A stretch of DNA of 64,000 nucleotides from Nitrospirota bacterium (GTDB taxonomy: Bacteria > Nitrospirota > Thermodesulfovibrionia > UBA6902), in assembly GCA_016215115.1 (NCBI GenBank), contig JACRLN010000012.1, forward strand, positions 62,001 to 126,000, in the 5' to 3' direction. Every line of letters begins with the position of its first letter. Position 1 is the stretch's first letter. The notes under the pieces were generated by a model. The model was not told the DNA's origin, did not search any database, and was given only the letters and a program-made list of their open reading frames with translations. Positions 1-7,824 of the stretch are shown here, piece by piece. The position numbers and the translations under genes were made by a program.

Positions 1-1766
1 AAGACTTTACCGTTAAGTGATGGTTTTAAATTTACTGTACTCAAGATCATATCCTTAACCTGACAGGCGTTAAGAGAGGGATAAAGAGTGAAAATCAATC
101 CTGCAACACCTGAGACATGAGGCGCAGCCATTGATGTGCCGGCATAACTTGTATAAGTGAAACCGCTTGCTGAAATCGGCTTTCTTGAAAGCGTTACATC
201 ATCAATATAAACTCCGTCATAATTTACTGAATTGTCAGACGTTAATCCGAATCCAAAATAAAAACTTTTAAACATTTCTGATAGATCTGTAACGTCAGTA
301 GAATACGAAACGAAATTTCCATTTATTCCTGTCCTTCTATCTATCCAATACCATATTGTTCCGTTAGTGGAAAAATTAATATTAAGATAATCTACATTGT
401 TTTCAAGCGCACCTTTCCACTGAAAAGTGAGTGTATAAATATTATCCTTCACTGATGATATGAGCGTCATAAAGCCTGCCCATGAACTTGTATTATTCAG
501 ATAATTTCCTCCGGGGCTGTCTTCAAGGCTGTTGGTCCCGCTGAGGCCTGTGCCATTTGTTATAGCCCATGTAGAATTATTGCCCCCCCTGTCCCATCCT
601 AACACCGGAAGAGATTCTGGAAAAGGTCCTGATGCACCATCAAAATTTTCACTATAGACGGTTACCGGAGAGCCATAGCTAAACTGAGGAATTGTGCTAT
701 AAATATTAACTCCAGGCGCTGCAAGATCCACTGTTTTGACTCCAAAGTTTGAGAAAGATGCGAGGTTGTCACTATGATCAGAGGCTGTAACTGTTATTAT
801 GTTGGAGCTTTTGAAACTTGCCGGATAATTTGGTATTACGTCTATGTTTGCGCTGCCGCTCCCGCCGTCGTTTCCTGCCGCACAGACTACCACTGCGCTG
901 GATGCGTCTATGGCATCTTTAAGCGCCTGGCTGTAACCGGAGCCTCCCCAACTGCAGTTTATTACATTTGCTCCTTTGGCGTTTGCATATAGTATTGCAG
1001 CAATGGCATCTGCGGTTGTTCCTGACCCGTTTACCCCCAGGAATCTTAACGGCATTATCTTTGCTTTCCACATTACACCTGTAATTCCGGTGCTATTGTT
1101 TCCAACTGCAGCAATTGTACCTGCAACATGCGTACCGTGTCCATTATAATCGGATGGGTCATTGTCATCACCTGTAAAATTCCATCCTTTGCAGTCATCT
1201 ATATAACCGTTCCCGTCATTATCTACGCCGTCCGTACAACTGGTTTCTCCTGCATTTATCCAGATATTGGCGCTCAGATCGGGATGATTATATGCAACTC
1301 CACTATCAACAACAGCAATGACAACATCATTGGACCCGGTTGTTATATCCCATGCCTCAGGCGCATCAATATCAGCATCAACGGTTCCGCCGGTCTGTCC
1401 AGTATTATTAAGTCCCCAGAGTTGAGTGAAAGGCGGATCATCTGGCGTTGTTGCCAAGGCATGAACAATAAAATTGGGTTCGGCATATTCCACATTCGGG
1501 TCGTTTTTGTAATATTCAACGGCTTCTTCCACGCTCATATCATCAGGGAGTTTTATGTGCTGGACTTTGATTTGCCTGAATTCTCTCTTCTTGACAGATT
1601 GTGCATATGCATGAAGATTATTGATTGCGACTTCACTTGAGGTGTCATTGAATTTAACCAGAATTTCCCCGGGAACGTATTCCTGCATATTATTTTTACC
1701 GAATGCGGAATGACTTAATGCTGTTCCAATTATTACAGTGATAAGAAACGATAAATTTTTCTTCAT
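1..1766 (-). CDS. S8 subtilisin-like serine protease, secreted (C-terminus beyond window)
   Basis: Secreted subtilase, read on the minus strand from an ATG at 1766 and running off the left edge. The protein starts MKKNLSFLITVIIGTALS, a Sec signal peptide, followed by an inhibitor_I9/fervidolysin-like propeptide (EYVPGEILVKFND). The catalytic triad is visible: Asp in VVDSGV (about 1305), His in NGHGTHVAGT (about 1125) and Ser in GTSMAAPHVSG (about 120), with the oxyanion Asn in CAAGN (about 880). An insert of roughly 130-150 residues, rich in Gly, Asn and aromatics and jelly-roll-like, lies between the LAAPG segment and the catalytic Ser. Upstream there is no clear Shine-Dalgarno sequence. Family assignment is firm; the substrate is unknown. 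Confidence 0.93.
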   Translation of the reverse strand, partial: MKKNLSFLITVIIGTALSHSAFGKNNMQEYVPGEILVKFNDTSSEVAINNLHAYAQSVKKREFRQIKVQHIKLPDDMSVEEAVEYYKNDPNVEYAEPNFIVHALATTPDDPPFTQLWGLNNTGQTGGTVDADIDAPEAWDITTGSNDVVIAVVDSGVAYNHPDLSANIWINAGETSCTDGVDNDGNGYIDDCKGWNFTGDDNDPSDYNGHGTHVAGTIAAVGNNSTGITGVMWKAKIMPLRFLGVNGSGTTADAIAAILYANAKGANVINCSWGGSGYSQALKDAIDASSAVVVCAAGNDGGSGSANIDVIPNYPASFKSSNIITVTASDHSDNLASFSNFGVKTVDLAAPGVNIYSTIPQFSYGSPVTVYSENFDGASGPFPESLPVLGWDRGGNNSTWAITNGTGLSGTNSLEDSPGGNYLNNTSSWAGFMTLISSVKDNIYTLTFQWKGALENNVDYLNINFSTNGTIWYWIDRRTGINGNFVSYSTDVTDLSEMFKSFYFGFGLTSDNSVNYDGVYIDDVTLSRKPISASGFTYTSYAGTSMAAPHVSGVAGLIFTLYPSLNACQVKDMILSTVNLKPSLNGKV

Positions 1767-1941
1767 TATGTTTATTGTAATGCTTAGTTTCGTTAACCCC
1801 CAAAATGCAATTAAATAATACCACAGAAATACAGTATAAATTCGTGCTTCGGATTTTTCTTTATTGTCTCTGTGTTCTCTGTGGTTAATTGCATTATTCG
1901 GGTTAAGAATCAGGGATAAAGACAGAGGGATGAAAAAGGAA

Positions 1942-2586
1942 TTAAAAGGCTGGAAGAAAGGGTTCCCTGTTTAGATACCTAAGGTGTTTTTTGAGAAATT
2001 TCAACTCGTTAATAGTATCCACATCGTACCAGAAAGGGAGGAGAAATAATTTGATATCCAGATGTTCTATGTTGTCGAGGGTTTTATTTAACACCTTGGA
2101 TGAATCCCATGAAATATCGAGAAATATGTCCGGTACTATTTTCTTGCTTGCGCCTATCAGATACAGCCCGCCATCGCAGCATGGTCCAAGTACAAAATCG
2201 TGTTTATCTAAAGCGGCAAATGCCTTCTTTATATAACTCATCGGAATTGTCGGACTGTCGCTGCCAATTAAAACTATTTTAGAATATCCTTTTTTTAAAT
2301 AATCACTGAAGGCGTTTACTATCTTCTCTCCAAGGTTTGTACCTCGCTGATCAAAACTTTTTAGTTTATATTTTTTCGCAATTTCTTTAAGGAAAGCATG
2401 ATTTTTTGATGGGGCACAACCTAAAAACCTGTCTGCTTCTTTTAATCGGTCACACTGTGCAACTATTTCGGCTATGAAAGTTTTGTAGATTTCAGCAACC
2501 TTGTCCGGCTCGAGGTCAGTCTGCAACCTTGTCTTTACCCTGCCTGGAACAGGGGCTTTAACAAATGTGATAAGAGCATTTTTCAT
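1942..2586 (-). CDS. TIGR04282/DUF2064 family glycosyltransferase-like protein
   Basis: A 214-residue protein of the DUF2064/TIGR04282 family, a GT-A nucleotidyl/glycosyl-transferase fold often annotated as an arsenosugar biosynthesis glycosyltransferase. The N-terminus MKNALITFVKAPVPGRVKTR is the usual nucleotide-binding signature (KxPxPGxVKTRL). IVLIGSDSPTIP supplies the DSP motif and LGPCCDGGLYLIG the conserved DGGxYLIG motif. Length is normal for the family. It follows the two-component/PHP genes on the same strand, with a 150-bp gap to the PHP gene. The arsenosugar role is family annotation only; nothing arsenic-related is nearby. Confidence 0.85.
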   Translation of the reverse strand: MKNALITFVKAPVPGRVKTRLQTDLEPDKVAEIYKTFIAEIVAQCDRLKEADRFLGCAPSKNHAFLKEIAKKYKLKSFDQRGTNLGEKIVNAFSDYLKKGYSKIVLIGSDSPTIPMSYIKKAFAALDKHDFVLGPCCDGGLYLIGASKKIVPDIFLDISWDSSKVLNKTLDNIEHLDIKLFLLPFWYDVDTINELKFLKKHLRYLNREPFLPAF

Positions 2587-2738
2587 GGTTCGTAATCAAT
2601 GACAGGTTTATGCATTAACATTGAAATGCATATGCTGTTAAAATATTTATAAACAATTCATAAATTATTTTTTTTGGACATATGTGATAGAAATAGTTTA
2701 ATGAATACCCGACAACGATTGCAATGGGTTTTAGTTGT

Positions 2739-3383
2739 TTAAAAGATCCAGCACCTGCTGACTTTTCTTGTATCAACTCCCTGATAATTACCTGTCTTTA
2801 GCAGATCAAGAAAATTATCGTATGTTACCTTATCATAAAATTCAGTAAAACATGCACCCACTTCTTTTGACTCATGTGCATCAGACCCGCCTGTATAGGG
2901 CAGTTTCAGTTTTTTTGCTGCTTCAATGGCCTTGATATTTTGGGAATGATGGTTATATCCGTTATATCCCTCAATCGCAGAGAAGTCTTTTATTTGTTCT
3001 ATTTTATCGCCCAGACTGTTTCCTCCGCGAAAAGGATGAGAGGGAATAATAACACCACCGGATTCAATGACAATCCTGGTAACTTCTTCGACTGGCGCGT
3101 TTTTGATAGAAAGCTTGTCAGTATTCACTCCAAAGATCAGACAATGGCCTTCCGCTGCTGAGAATTCAACGCCCCTGAATATCATAATCCGGTCCTTATA
3201 TAATTCTCTCAATTTCTCAGCATGTTCCGATGCCTCGTATGAATAATGCTCTGTAAAAACGAGCCCCTGAAGGTTTAAAGTGACGGCGTGAAGAACGGTA
3301 TCCTCAGGCTCCGTGTAATTATCCCCGCTGAATTTAGTATGAACATGAAGATCGAGATTGAAGATCATATTTTTATGATACAC
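2739..3383 (-). CDS. PHP domain metal-dependent phosphoesterase
   Basis: A 214-residue PHP-family protein. Metal-binding motifs of the polymerase/histidinol-phosphatase fold are visible: LDLHVHTKFSGD near residue 12, FTEHYS, GVEFSAAEGHCLIFG, IIPSHPFRGG and the closing GGSDAHE. Such proteins are typically phosphoesterases (nucleoside 3',5'-bisphosphate, histidinol phosphate or similar); the substrate cannot be read here. The start is a GTG at 3383, or an ATG five codons later; neither has a clear Shine-Dalgarno sequence. It begins 8 bp after the preceding gene's stop, so translation is probably coupled to the two-component operon. Confidence 0.85.
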   Translation of the reverse strand: MYHKNMIFNLDLHVHTKFSGDNYTEPEDTVLHAVTLNLQGLVFTEHYSYEASEHAEKLRELYKDRIMIFRGVEFSAAEGHCLIFGVNTDKLSIKNAPVEEVTRIVIESGGVIIPSHPFRGGNSLGDKIEQIKDFSAIEGYNGYNHHSQNIKAIEAAKKLKLPYTGGSDAHESKEVGACFTEFYDKVTYDNFLDLLKTGNYQGVDTRKVSRCWIF

Positions 3384-3390
3384 TTATAAA

Positions 3391-4050
3391 TCAATAGAAA
3401 TATTGTTCCAATCTTTCGAGCGCCTGAATATGGAGCCTCTCTGAGGGTATCATTCTGAATTCAATCAAGTTAGGTTCTTTTACAGGGGCGTCTACAGATA
3501 TAGCTGCGACCGCAAAGTATTTCCCGTACTGTTTTTCCAGAACCGGCTCTGTTGCATAGAGCGCATTCAATATATAAGCAGTCATTTTTTGGACCTCAAA
3601 TCTTAATTCTTTATTTAGATTGGGATCTGCGGTAATTGGCAGGTTTATGCTGATTAGTATAAGGCTGATATGGCTACTGATATCCGGGTTACTTAGGGCA
3701 GAGAGGAAAACACGGCTTAGCTTATTTAGCATTAAAGGTTTTGATCTCTCTTTATGGTGAGGAATGGCAAACAACAGTGACTGGTCGACAAATATTGAAC
3801 CTCTCCTGAATGTTATGCCCTTGGCAGTTGTCCCAAATTCTTTTATGAGCAGGTTATTGATTTCCTGATTGAATTTAATGCGAGGTTCGGTAATTGCTAA
3901 AGCTGGTTCCAGAAATCTCTGGATTTTGACTGCCCTGTAATAGAGTAAAGCGCTCAATACCAGAATACCGATAAGTGTCAGACTTAACATCGGCCCTGTC
4001 GATCTCATGATTGTTTTGATAACATTATCCTTCATATTAAAATTGTTCAT
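3391..4050 (-). CDS. hypothetical membrane-anchored protein in two-component operon
   Basis: I do not recognise a family. This 219-residue protein has one N-terminal hydrophobic segment (about residues 17-40, MLSLTLIGILVLSALLYY), so it is probably anchored in the inner membrane with a periplasmic C-terminal part. The rest is mixed alpha/beta without Cys clusters or known catalytic motifs. Its start overlaps the end of the response regulator gene by 14 bp and it is followed directly by the PHP gene, so all are likely co-transcribed. A function in signal input or output of the neighbouring kinase/regulator pair is possible but is only inference. Confidence 0.7.
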   Translation of the reverse strand: MNNFNMKDNVIKTIMRSTGPMLSLTLIGILVLSALLYYRAVKIQRFLEPALAITEPRIKFNQEINNLLIKEFGTTAKGITFRRGSIFVDQSLLFAIPHHKERSKPLMLNKLSRVFLSALSNPDISSHISLILISINLPITADPNLNKELRFEVQKMTAYILNALYATEPVLEKQYGKYFAVAAISVDAPVKEPNLIEFRMIPSERLHIQALERLEQYFY

Positions 4051-4924
4051 CCAGTAAACTTATATTATTTACTGCATAATCAAAATCTTTTTCAGATAAG
4101 GTCCCCGGATGATGTATGGCCCTGTTCCTTAACTGTACAAATTTATGAAACAGCCCTATCCTGGATTTACTAATGAGGCTGCTGCTTTCCAATGCCTTAA
4201 AACATTCCGAAAGCAGGGGGAACGATTGCCCGAGGGCGCGGCGGGTGAATAATTTAAGCCGGGTCTCAAGACAATGGCCAAGCAGGAGAGATGCGACTAT
4301 CATGTCTCCATTCCTGTAATTCTCCCGTGCCTGCTCGGGAGTTACTGCTGATTTAAAGATGTGGATATTTTCACGGGATTCATGCTCTCCAGGGGCAATA
4401 TCCTGTATTTTCTGATAGATTTCCATGCATTTCTCTATCATGTCCTTCTCAAGATAGGATTCGGCAAGCAGGAACAGTTCCCTCACCTTATCAAATCCCT
4501 CTTGCTGCTTGAGGACATAAGAATAGGCCCTCCGCAGCGCTTCGGTTTTGTCATCTTTTTTGTCAAGGACATCGAAATGCCTGGCCCAGCGCTTCTCCTT
4601 TAATACATTATCTTTTGTAAAACGGAATAATTGTTCCAATACTTCGCTTTTATTGAGTTTACCGCTGATAACAATTATATTAAGTGTCGGATGGTTTTCG
4701 AAAATCTCAGGCAATGCATTGAGGCCTTCATTCAGCTTGTCAAATTCTATATCCAAAGTCATGAGGTCAAAGACCTGGGTTGTCAAAAGTTGCATTGCTT
4801 GTCTTATGCTGGCGGCCTCGCTAAATCTGATATCAGGGCGCTCGGGACCGAGCGAACGCTGAATTTCAAGCTTCAAGAGTTCCCGGTCCTCAAAGTCATC
4901 GTCGGCAATAAGTACTTTAAACAT
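4037..4924 (-). CDS. response regulator with C-terminal HEPN-like domain
   Basis: A 295-residue response regulator. The REC domain (about 1-125) has the acidic cluster IADDD at residues 5-9, a phospho-acceptor Asp in LMTLDIEFD and a conserved Lys in NVLKEKRW. A helical, TPR-like linker follows. The C-terminal 95 residues look like a HEPN domain: an amphipathic helix (GDMIVASLLLGHCLETRLK) and then LRNRAIHHPG, which fits the HEPN R-x4-H motif. HEPN domains are often RNases or nucleotide-binding helical bundles; nuclease activity is not proven. The start overlaps the kinase stop (TAATG at 4922-4926), so the pair is translationally coupled. No DNA-binding domain is visible. Confidence 0.8.
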   Translation of the reverse strand: MFKVLIADDDFEDRELLKLEIQRSLGPERPDIRFSEAASIRQAMQLLTTQVFDLMTLDIEFDKLNEGLNALPEIFENHPTLNIIVISGKLNKSEVLEQLFRFTKDNVLKEKRWARHFDVLDKKDDKTEALRRAYSYVLKQQEGFDKVRELFLLAESYLEKDMIEKCMEIYQKIQDIAPGEHESRENIHIFKSAVTPEQARENYRNGDMIVASLLLGHCLETRLKLFTRRALGQSFPLLSECFKALESSSLISKSRIGLFHKFVQLRNRAIHHPGTLSEKDFDYAVNNISLLDEQF

Positions 4925-5964
4925 TAGAGCTCTTCCTCAACATAAGGCAGATTAATAATTATCTCGGTGCCTTTACCCAAAGCGGTATACTCTTTTCCGA
5001 CCCTGATTTTTCCAGCATGGAGACCAACCACATATTTGGCGAAATATAACCCTTCTCCCCATCCACCGTCAGATGCCTTACTTTTGTAGAAACAGTGGTC
5101 AGCTTCCTGCTCGTCCATACCGAGGCCTTCATCCCGGAAAAAAATAGTGAAATATCGTCTGTTGCGGTCAGTATCCTGTGAGAAAGAAATTACAATGCGG
5201 GCACGTTCCTGGTCCCGTTTTTTATATTTTATGGCATTATCGATCAGATTTTCAAAAACTGTCTTCAAAAGGGTCTGTGAAGCAAAAATGACCGGAGGCG
5301 ATGCTTCATCCTGAAGACTGAAATCAGCCAGGTCGCTGTATTGCCCGGTTAAACCGACGATCAGTTCTTTGAGCTCCACCTTTTCAAAGTTTATGAGACT
5401 TGATTCCCTTTCATCAGAGATCTTTTTAAATATGTCGATATCAGCAAAAAGCTTTTCCAAGTTGTCGTCGATACGGGCCATCACATCCTGTGGAAGGCCA
5501 TGAAGCAGGTCGAGTCTACGCTTTATCCTCCCAAGGTTATTCTTGAACTCATGGCCAATAGTTGCCGAGATATAGCGAATAAATTCATTCCGTCTCGCGA
5601 TCTCCTGATTTTTAAGTGAAAGTAATTCATTTTCACGTGTTCGCCTCTGTTTTTGCTGATAAACAAGAGTAAAATATATGCAGAGTAATGCGAAGGCGGC
5701 TATCATTGTAAAGAGTGCATAATGTGCTATCATTTTTGAGCCGTCAAGCTGACTTTGCATAATCGCGAGACTTTCATCCATTGTGGATGTTCCAGTACTG
5801 GAAACCGTTACTCTCCATGGCATCAGCCATGGCAAGAGCCTGTCAAAGGGCTTAATAAAACGGTCAACGTAAACCATACCCAACAATAGCCATATAAACA
5901 CGGTCAATGCTAAAATTAATATATACCTTAAAGAATTAAAGGTCTTTTTCACTGAAAAAGTCAT
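4924..5964 (-). CDS. membrane sensor histidine kinase
   Basis: A 346-residue sensor kinase. Two membrane segments flank a short (about 50-residue) periplasmic loop: residues about 13-34 (YILILALTVFIWLLLGMVYV) and about 82-105 (HYALFTMIAAFALLCIYFTL). A cytoplasmic helix follows, then the H-box ISATIGHEFKNNLGRIK (phospho-acceptor His in GHEFKNN), the N-box FENLIDNAIKYKK, and the G-boxes DEGLGMD and GGWGEGLYFAK. The G2 box is slightly divergent (WGEGLY). It partners with the regulator encoded directly downstream with overlapping stop and start codons. The signal is unknown; the small periplasmic loop suggests a membrane or small-ligand cue. Confidence 0.9.
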   Translation of the reverse strand: MTFSVKKTFNSLRYILILALTVFIWLLLGMVYVDRFIKPFDRLLPWLMPWRVTVSSTGTSTMDESLAIMQSQLDGSKMIAHYALFTMIAAFALLCIYFTLVYQQKQRRTRENELLSLKNQEIARRNEFIRYISATIGHEFKNNLGRIKRRLDLLHGLPQDVMARIDDNLEKLFADIDIFKKISDERESSLINFEKVELKELIVGLTGQYSDLADFSLQDEASPPVIFASQTLLKTVFENLIDNAIKYKKRDQERARIVISFSQDTDRNRRYFTIFFRDEGLGMDEQEADHCFYKSKASDGGWGEGLYFAKYVVGLHAGKIRVGKEYTALGKGTEIIINLPYVEEEL

Positions 5965-6143
5965 GAGTAATTCTAACTGATTTCCATCCTTAATTTCTCA
6001 GTGATAGTAGTTGCTGTGCTTTTTACCCTTACCCTATTTCAAATATTGCCTTTGACTTTAGAATTATGTATGGCAAGTTATGCAGTACAAGATCATATGG
6101 TACGGGTAAGCTTGCATTTTAGAGCATGATGATTTTCTCAAAA

Positions 6144-6152
6144 TGGTATAAT
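6144..6152 (+). promoter_or_regulatory. extended -10 promoter of the EndoQ gene (leaderless)
   Basis: TGG-TATAAT (TATAAT at 6147-6152) lies only 5 bp before the ATG at 6158. Transcription would start at about the A of the start codon, so the mRNA is predicted to be leaderless; no Shine-Dalgarno sequence is present. Confidence 0.55.
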
Positions 6153-6157
6153 CTTTT

Positions 6158-7432
6158 ATGCGATTTATTGCCGACCTTCACATCCATTCAAAATATTCAC
6201 GGGCAACCAGCAAAGACATGTCACCGGAAAGCATCTGGAAATGGGCGCAGCTCAAGGGCATTACAGTAATTGGCACAGGAGATTTTACCCATCCGAAATG
6301 GCTTATTGAACTGAAGGAAAAGCTCGAGCCGGCAGGCAATGGATTGTTCAGACTGAAAAAAAATTTTCTCTCTGATGACATTCCTGATTCCTGCAAGGAG
6401 GATGTCTTTTTTCTTCTCTCTGCGGAAATAAGCTGTATTTACAGCAAAAATGGCAAAACCCGGAAGATACATTCAATAGTTTTTGTCCCTGATTTTGCCG
6501 ATGCTGCAAAGATAAATTCAGCTTTGTCCAAAATCGGCAACCTCAATTCTGACGGAAGACCCATACTGGGGCTTGATGCAAAGAAACTCTTGAAAATCAT
6601 ACTGGACGCCTCTCCTGATGCCATGCTGGTCCCTGCTCATGCATGGACTCCGCACTTCTCTGTTTTTGGTGCAGTGTCGGGCTTCGATTCACTTGATGAA
6701 TGCTTTGAGGAGCTAACGCCATATATTTATGCTATTGAGACAGGACTTTCATCAGATCCGGCAATGAACTGGCGGCTTTCGGCGCTCGACAGGATAACAC
6801 TGATATCCAATTCCGATGCGCATTCCCCGGCAAAAATAGGGCGGGAGGCAAATATCTTTGATACCGAAATTTCGTATAAACATGTTATGAGCGCATTGAA
6901 AACTAAAAAAGGTTTTATCGGTACAATCGAGTTTTTCCCCGAGGAAGGGAAATACCATTTTGACGGGCACAGACAATGTGAAGTAAGACTTTCGCCAAAA
7001 GAGACTATACAGTATGACTTCCTCTGTCCGGTATGTGGTAAAAAGGTTACGGTGGGCGTAATGCACAGGGTTGAAAAGCTTGCCGACAGGAATGAAGGAT
7101 TTAAACCAAGTGGCTCTCCAGCCTTCCATTCCATAATACCCCTACCAGAAATTATTGCTGAGACACTGAAAGTTGGTGTAAACAGCAAAGCAGTTGGAAA
7201 TGAATATAATAAGTTGCTGCTGAAGCTTGGCAATGAATTCAAGATACTCATGAAGGTCCCTTTGAATGAAATAGAAAAAGCCGGGGTCCCTCTTCTCAGT
7301 GAGGCCCTATCACGGATGCGTTCAGGGGATGTTCTTATTGTGCCTGGGTTTGACGGTGAATATGGGAAGATAAAAATATTTAGCGCTATGAAGAAGAAAA
7401 AGATTAAAGATCCCAAAAGGCTTGAACTGTGA
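6158..7432 (+). CDS. EndoQ-family PHP endonuclease
   Basis: A 424-residue protein matching the endonuclease Q family, which cleaves DNA 5' of deaminated bases (uracil, hypoxanthine, xanthine) and abasic sites in archaea and some bacteria. The PHP domain has DLHIHSKYSR near the N-terminus, GTGDFTHP, AEISCIY, VPAHAWTPHF and SNSDAHSPAKIG. A zinc-finger segment follows with Cys in QCEVRLSP, the pair FLCPVCGK, and the family hallmark VGVMHRVEKLADR. The C-terminus is helical. The gene starts at 6158, where the PHP domain begins immediately, and sits divergently from the two-component operon. Family is firm; activity in this organism is inference. Confidence 0.85.
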   Translation: MRFIADLHIHSKYSRATSKDMSPESIWKWAQLKGITVIGTGDFTHPKWLIELKEKLEPAGNGLFRLKKNFLSDDIPDSCKEDVFFLLSAEISCIYSKNGKTRKIHSIVFVPDFADAAKINSALSKIGNLNSDGRPILGLDAKKLLKIILDASPDAMLVPAHAWTPHFSVFGAVSGFDSLDECFEELTPYIYAIETGLSSDPAMNWRLSALDRITLISNSDAHSPAKIGREANIFDTEISYKHVMSALKTKKGFIGTIEFFPEEGKYHFDGHRQCEVRLSPKETIQYDFLCPVCGKKVTVGVMHRVEKLADRNEGFKPSGSPAFHSIIPLPEIIAETLKVGVNSKAVGNEYNKLLLKLGNEFKILMKVPLNEIEKAGVPLLSEALSRMRSGDVLIVPGFDGEYGKIKIFSAMKKKKIKDPKRLEL

Positions 7433-7488
7433 TAAAATTTATAGAAGAGTTATAAGTTTTTTTTAGGTTAAACTAATAAAATGGGGGT

Positions 7489-7803
7489 ATGAAAATGTGG
7501 TACATTTCAGTTTTTGACGCCAAAGAAAACGTAACCAGGGCGGATATTAATCATGAAAGGGCAGAGTGGATAAGAAAAAGCATGGATAAGACTCTTAAAC
7601 AGAGATGTAAAACTGTTAAACGATATGAAGTGCTGGGAGGTTCTCCACTTAAAATCTTTCTTGTTATTGAAACAGAGGATCCAACTGCATTAAATCTGCT
7701 TTCGACTCATTTCGGCAACATCTGGAATTCAGTAACATATCCCGTGATCGATCGTGAAATAGCTGAGGCATTAGAGGAAGATCATACAGTTATTGGCGGT
7801 TAA
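7489..7803 (+). CDS. small hypothetical protein, possible dimeric alpha/beta barrel
   Basis: A 104-residue protein starting at an ATG behind a purine-rich stretch (GGGGT at about 7483). The layout MWYISVFDAKENVTRAD ... VKRYEVLGGSPLKIFLVIETED ... WNSVTYPVID resembles small ferredoxin-like (dimeric alpha/beta barrel, DUF3303-type) proteins, but similarity is weak and I give no function. It lies 56 bp downstream of the EndoQ gene on the same strand and converges with the VCBS lipoprotein gene 21 bp away. Confidence 0.6.
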   Translation: MKMWYISVFDAKENVTRADINHERAEWIRKSMDKTLKQRCKTVKRYEVLGGSPLKIFLVIETEDPTALNLLSTHFGNIWNSVTYPVIDREIAEALEEDHTVIGG

Positions 7804-7824
7804 GCCAAATAAAGCAGACATTGG

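Noticed and set aside
1128-1640. 170-codon plus-strand frame over the subtilase gene
   Set aside because: The minus strand encodes the subtilase catalytic domain with all motifs; the plus frame is a shadow.
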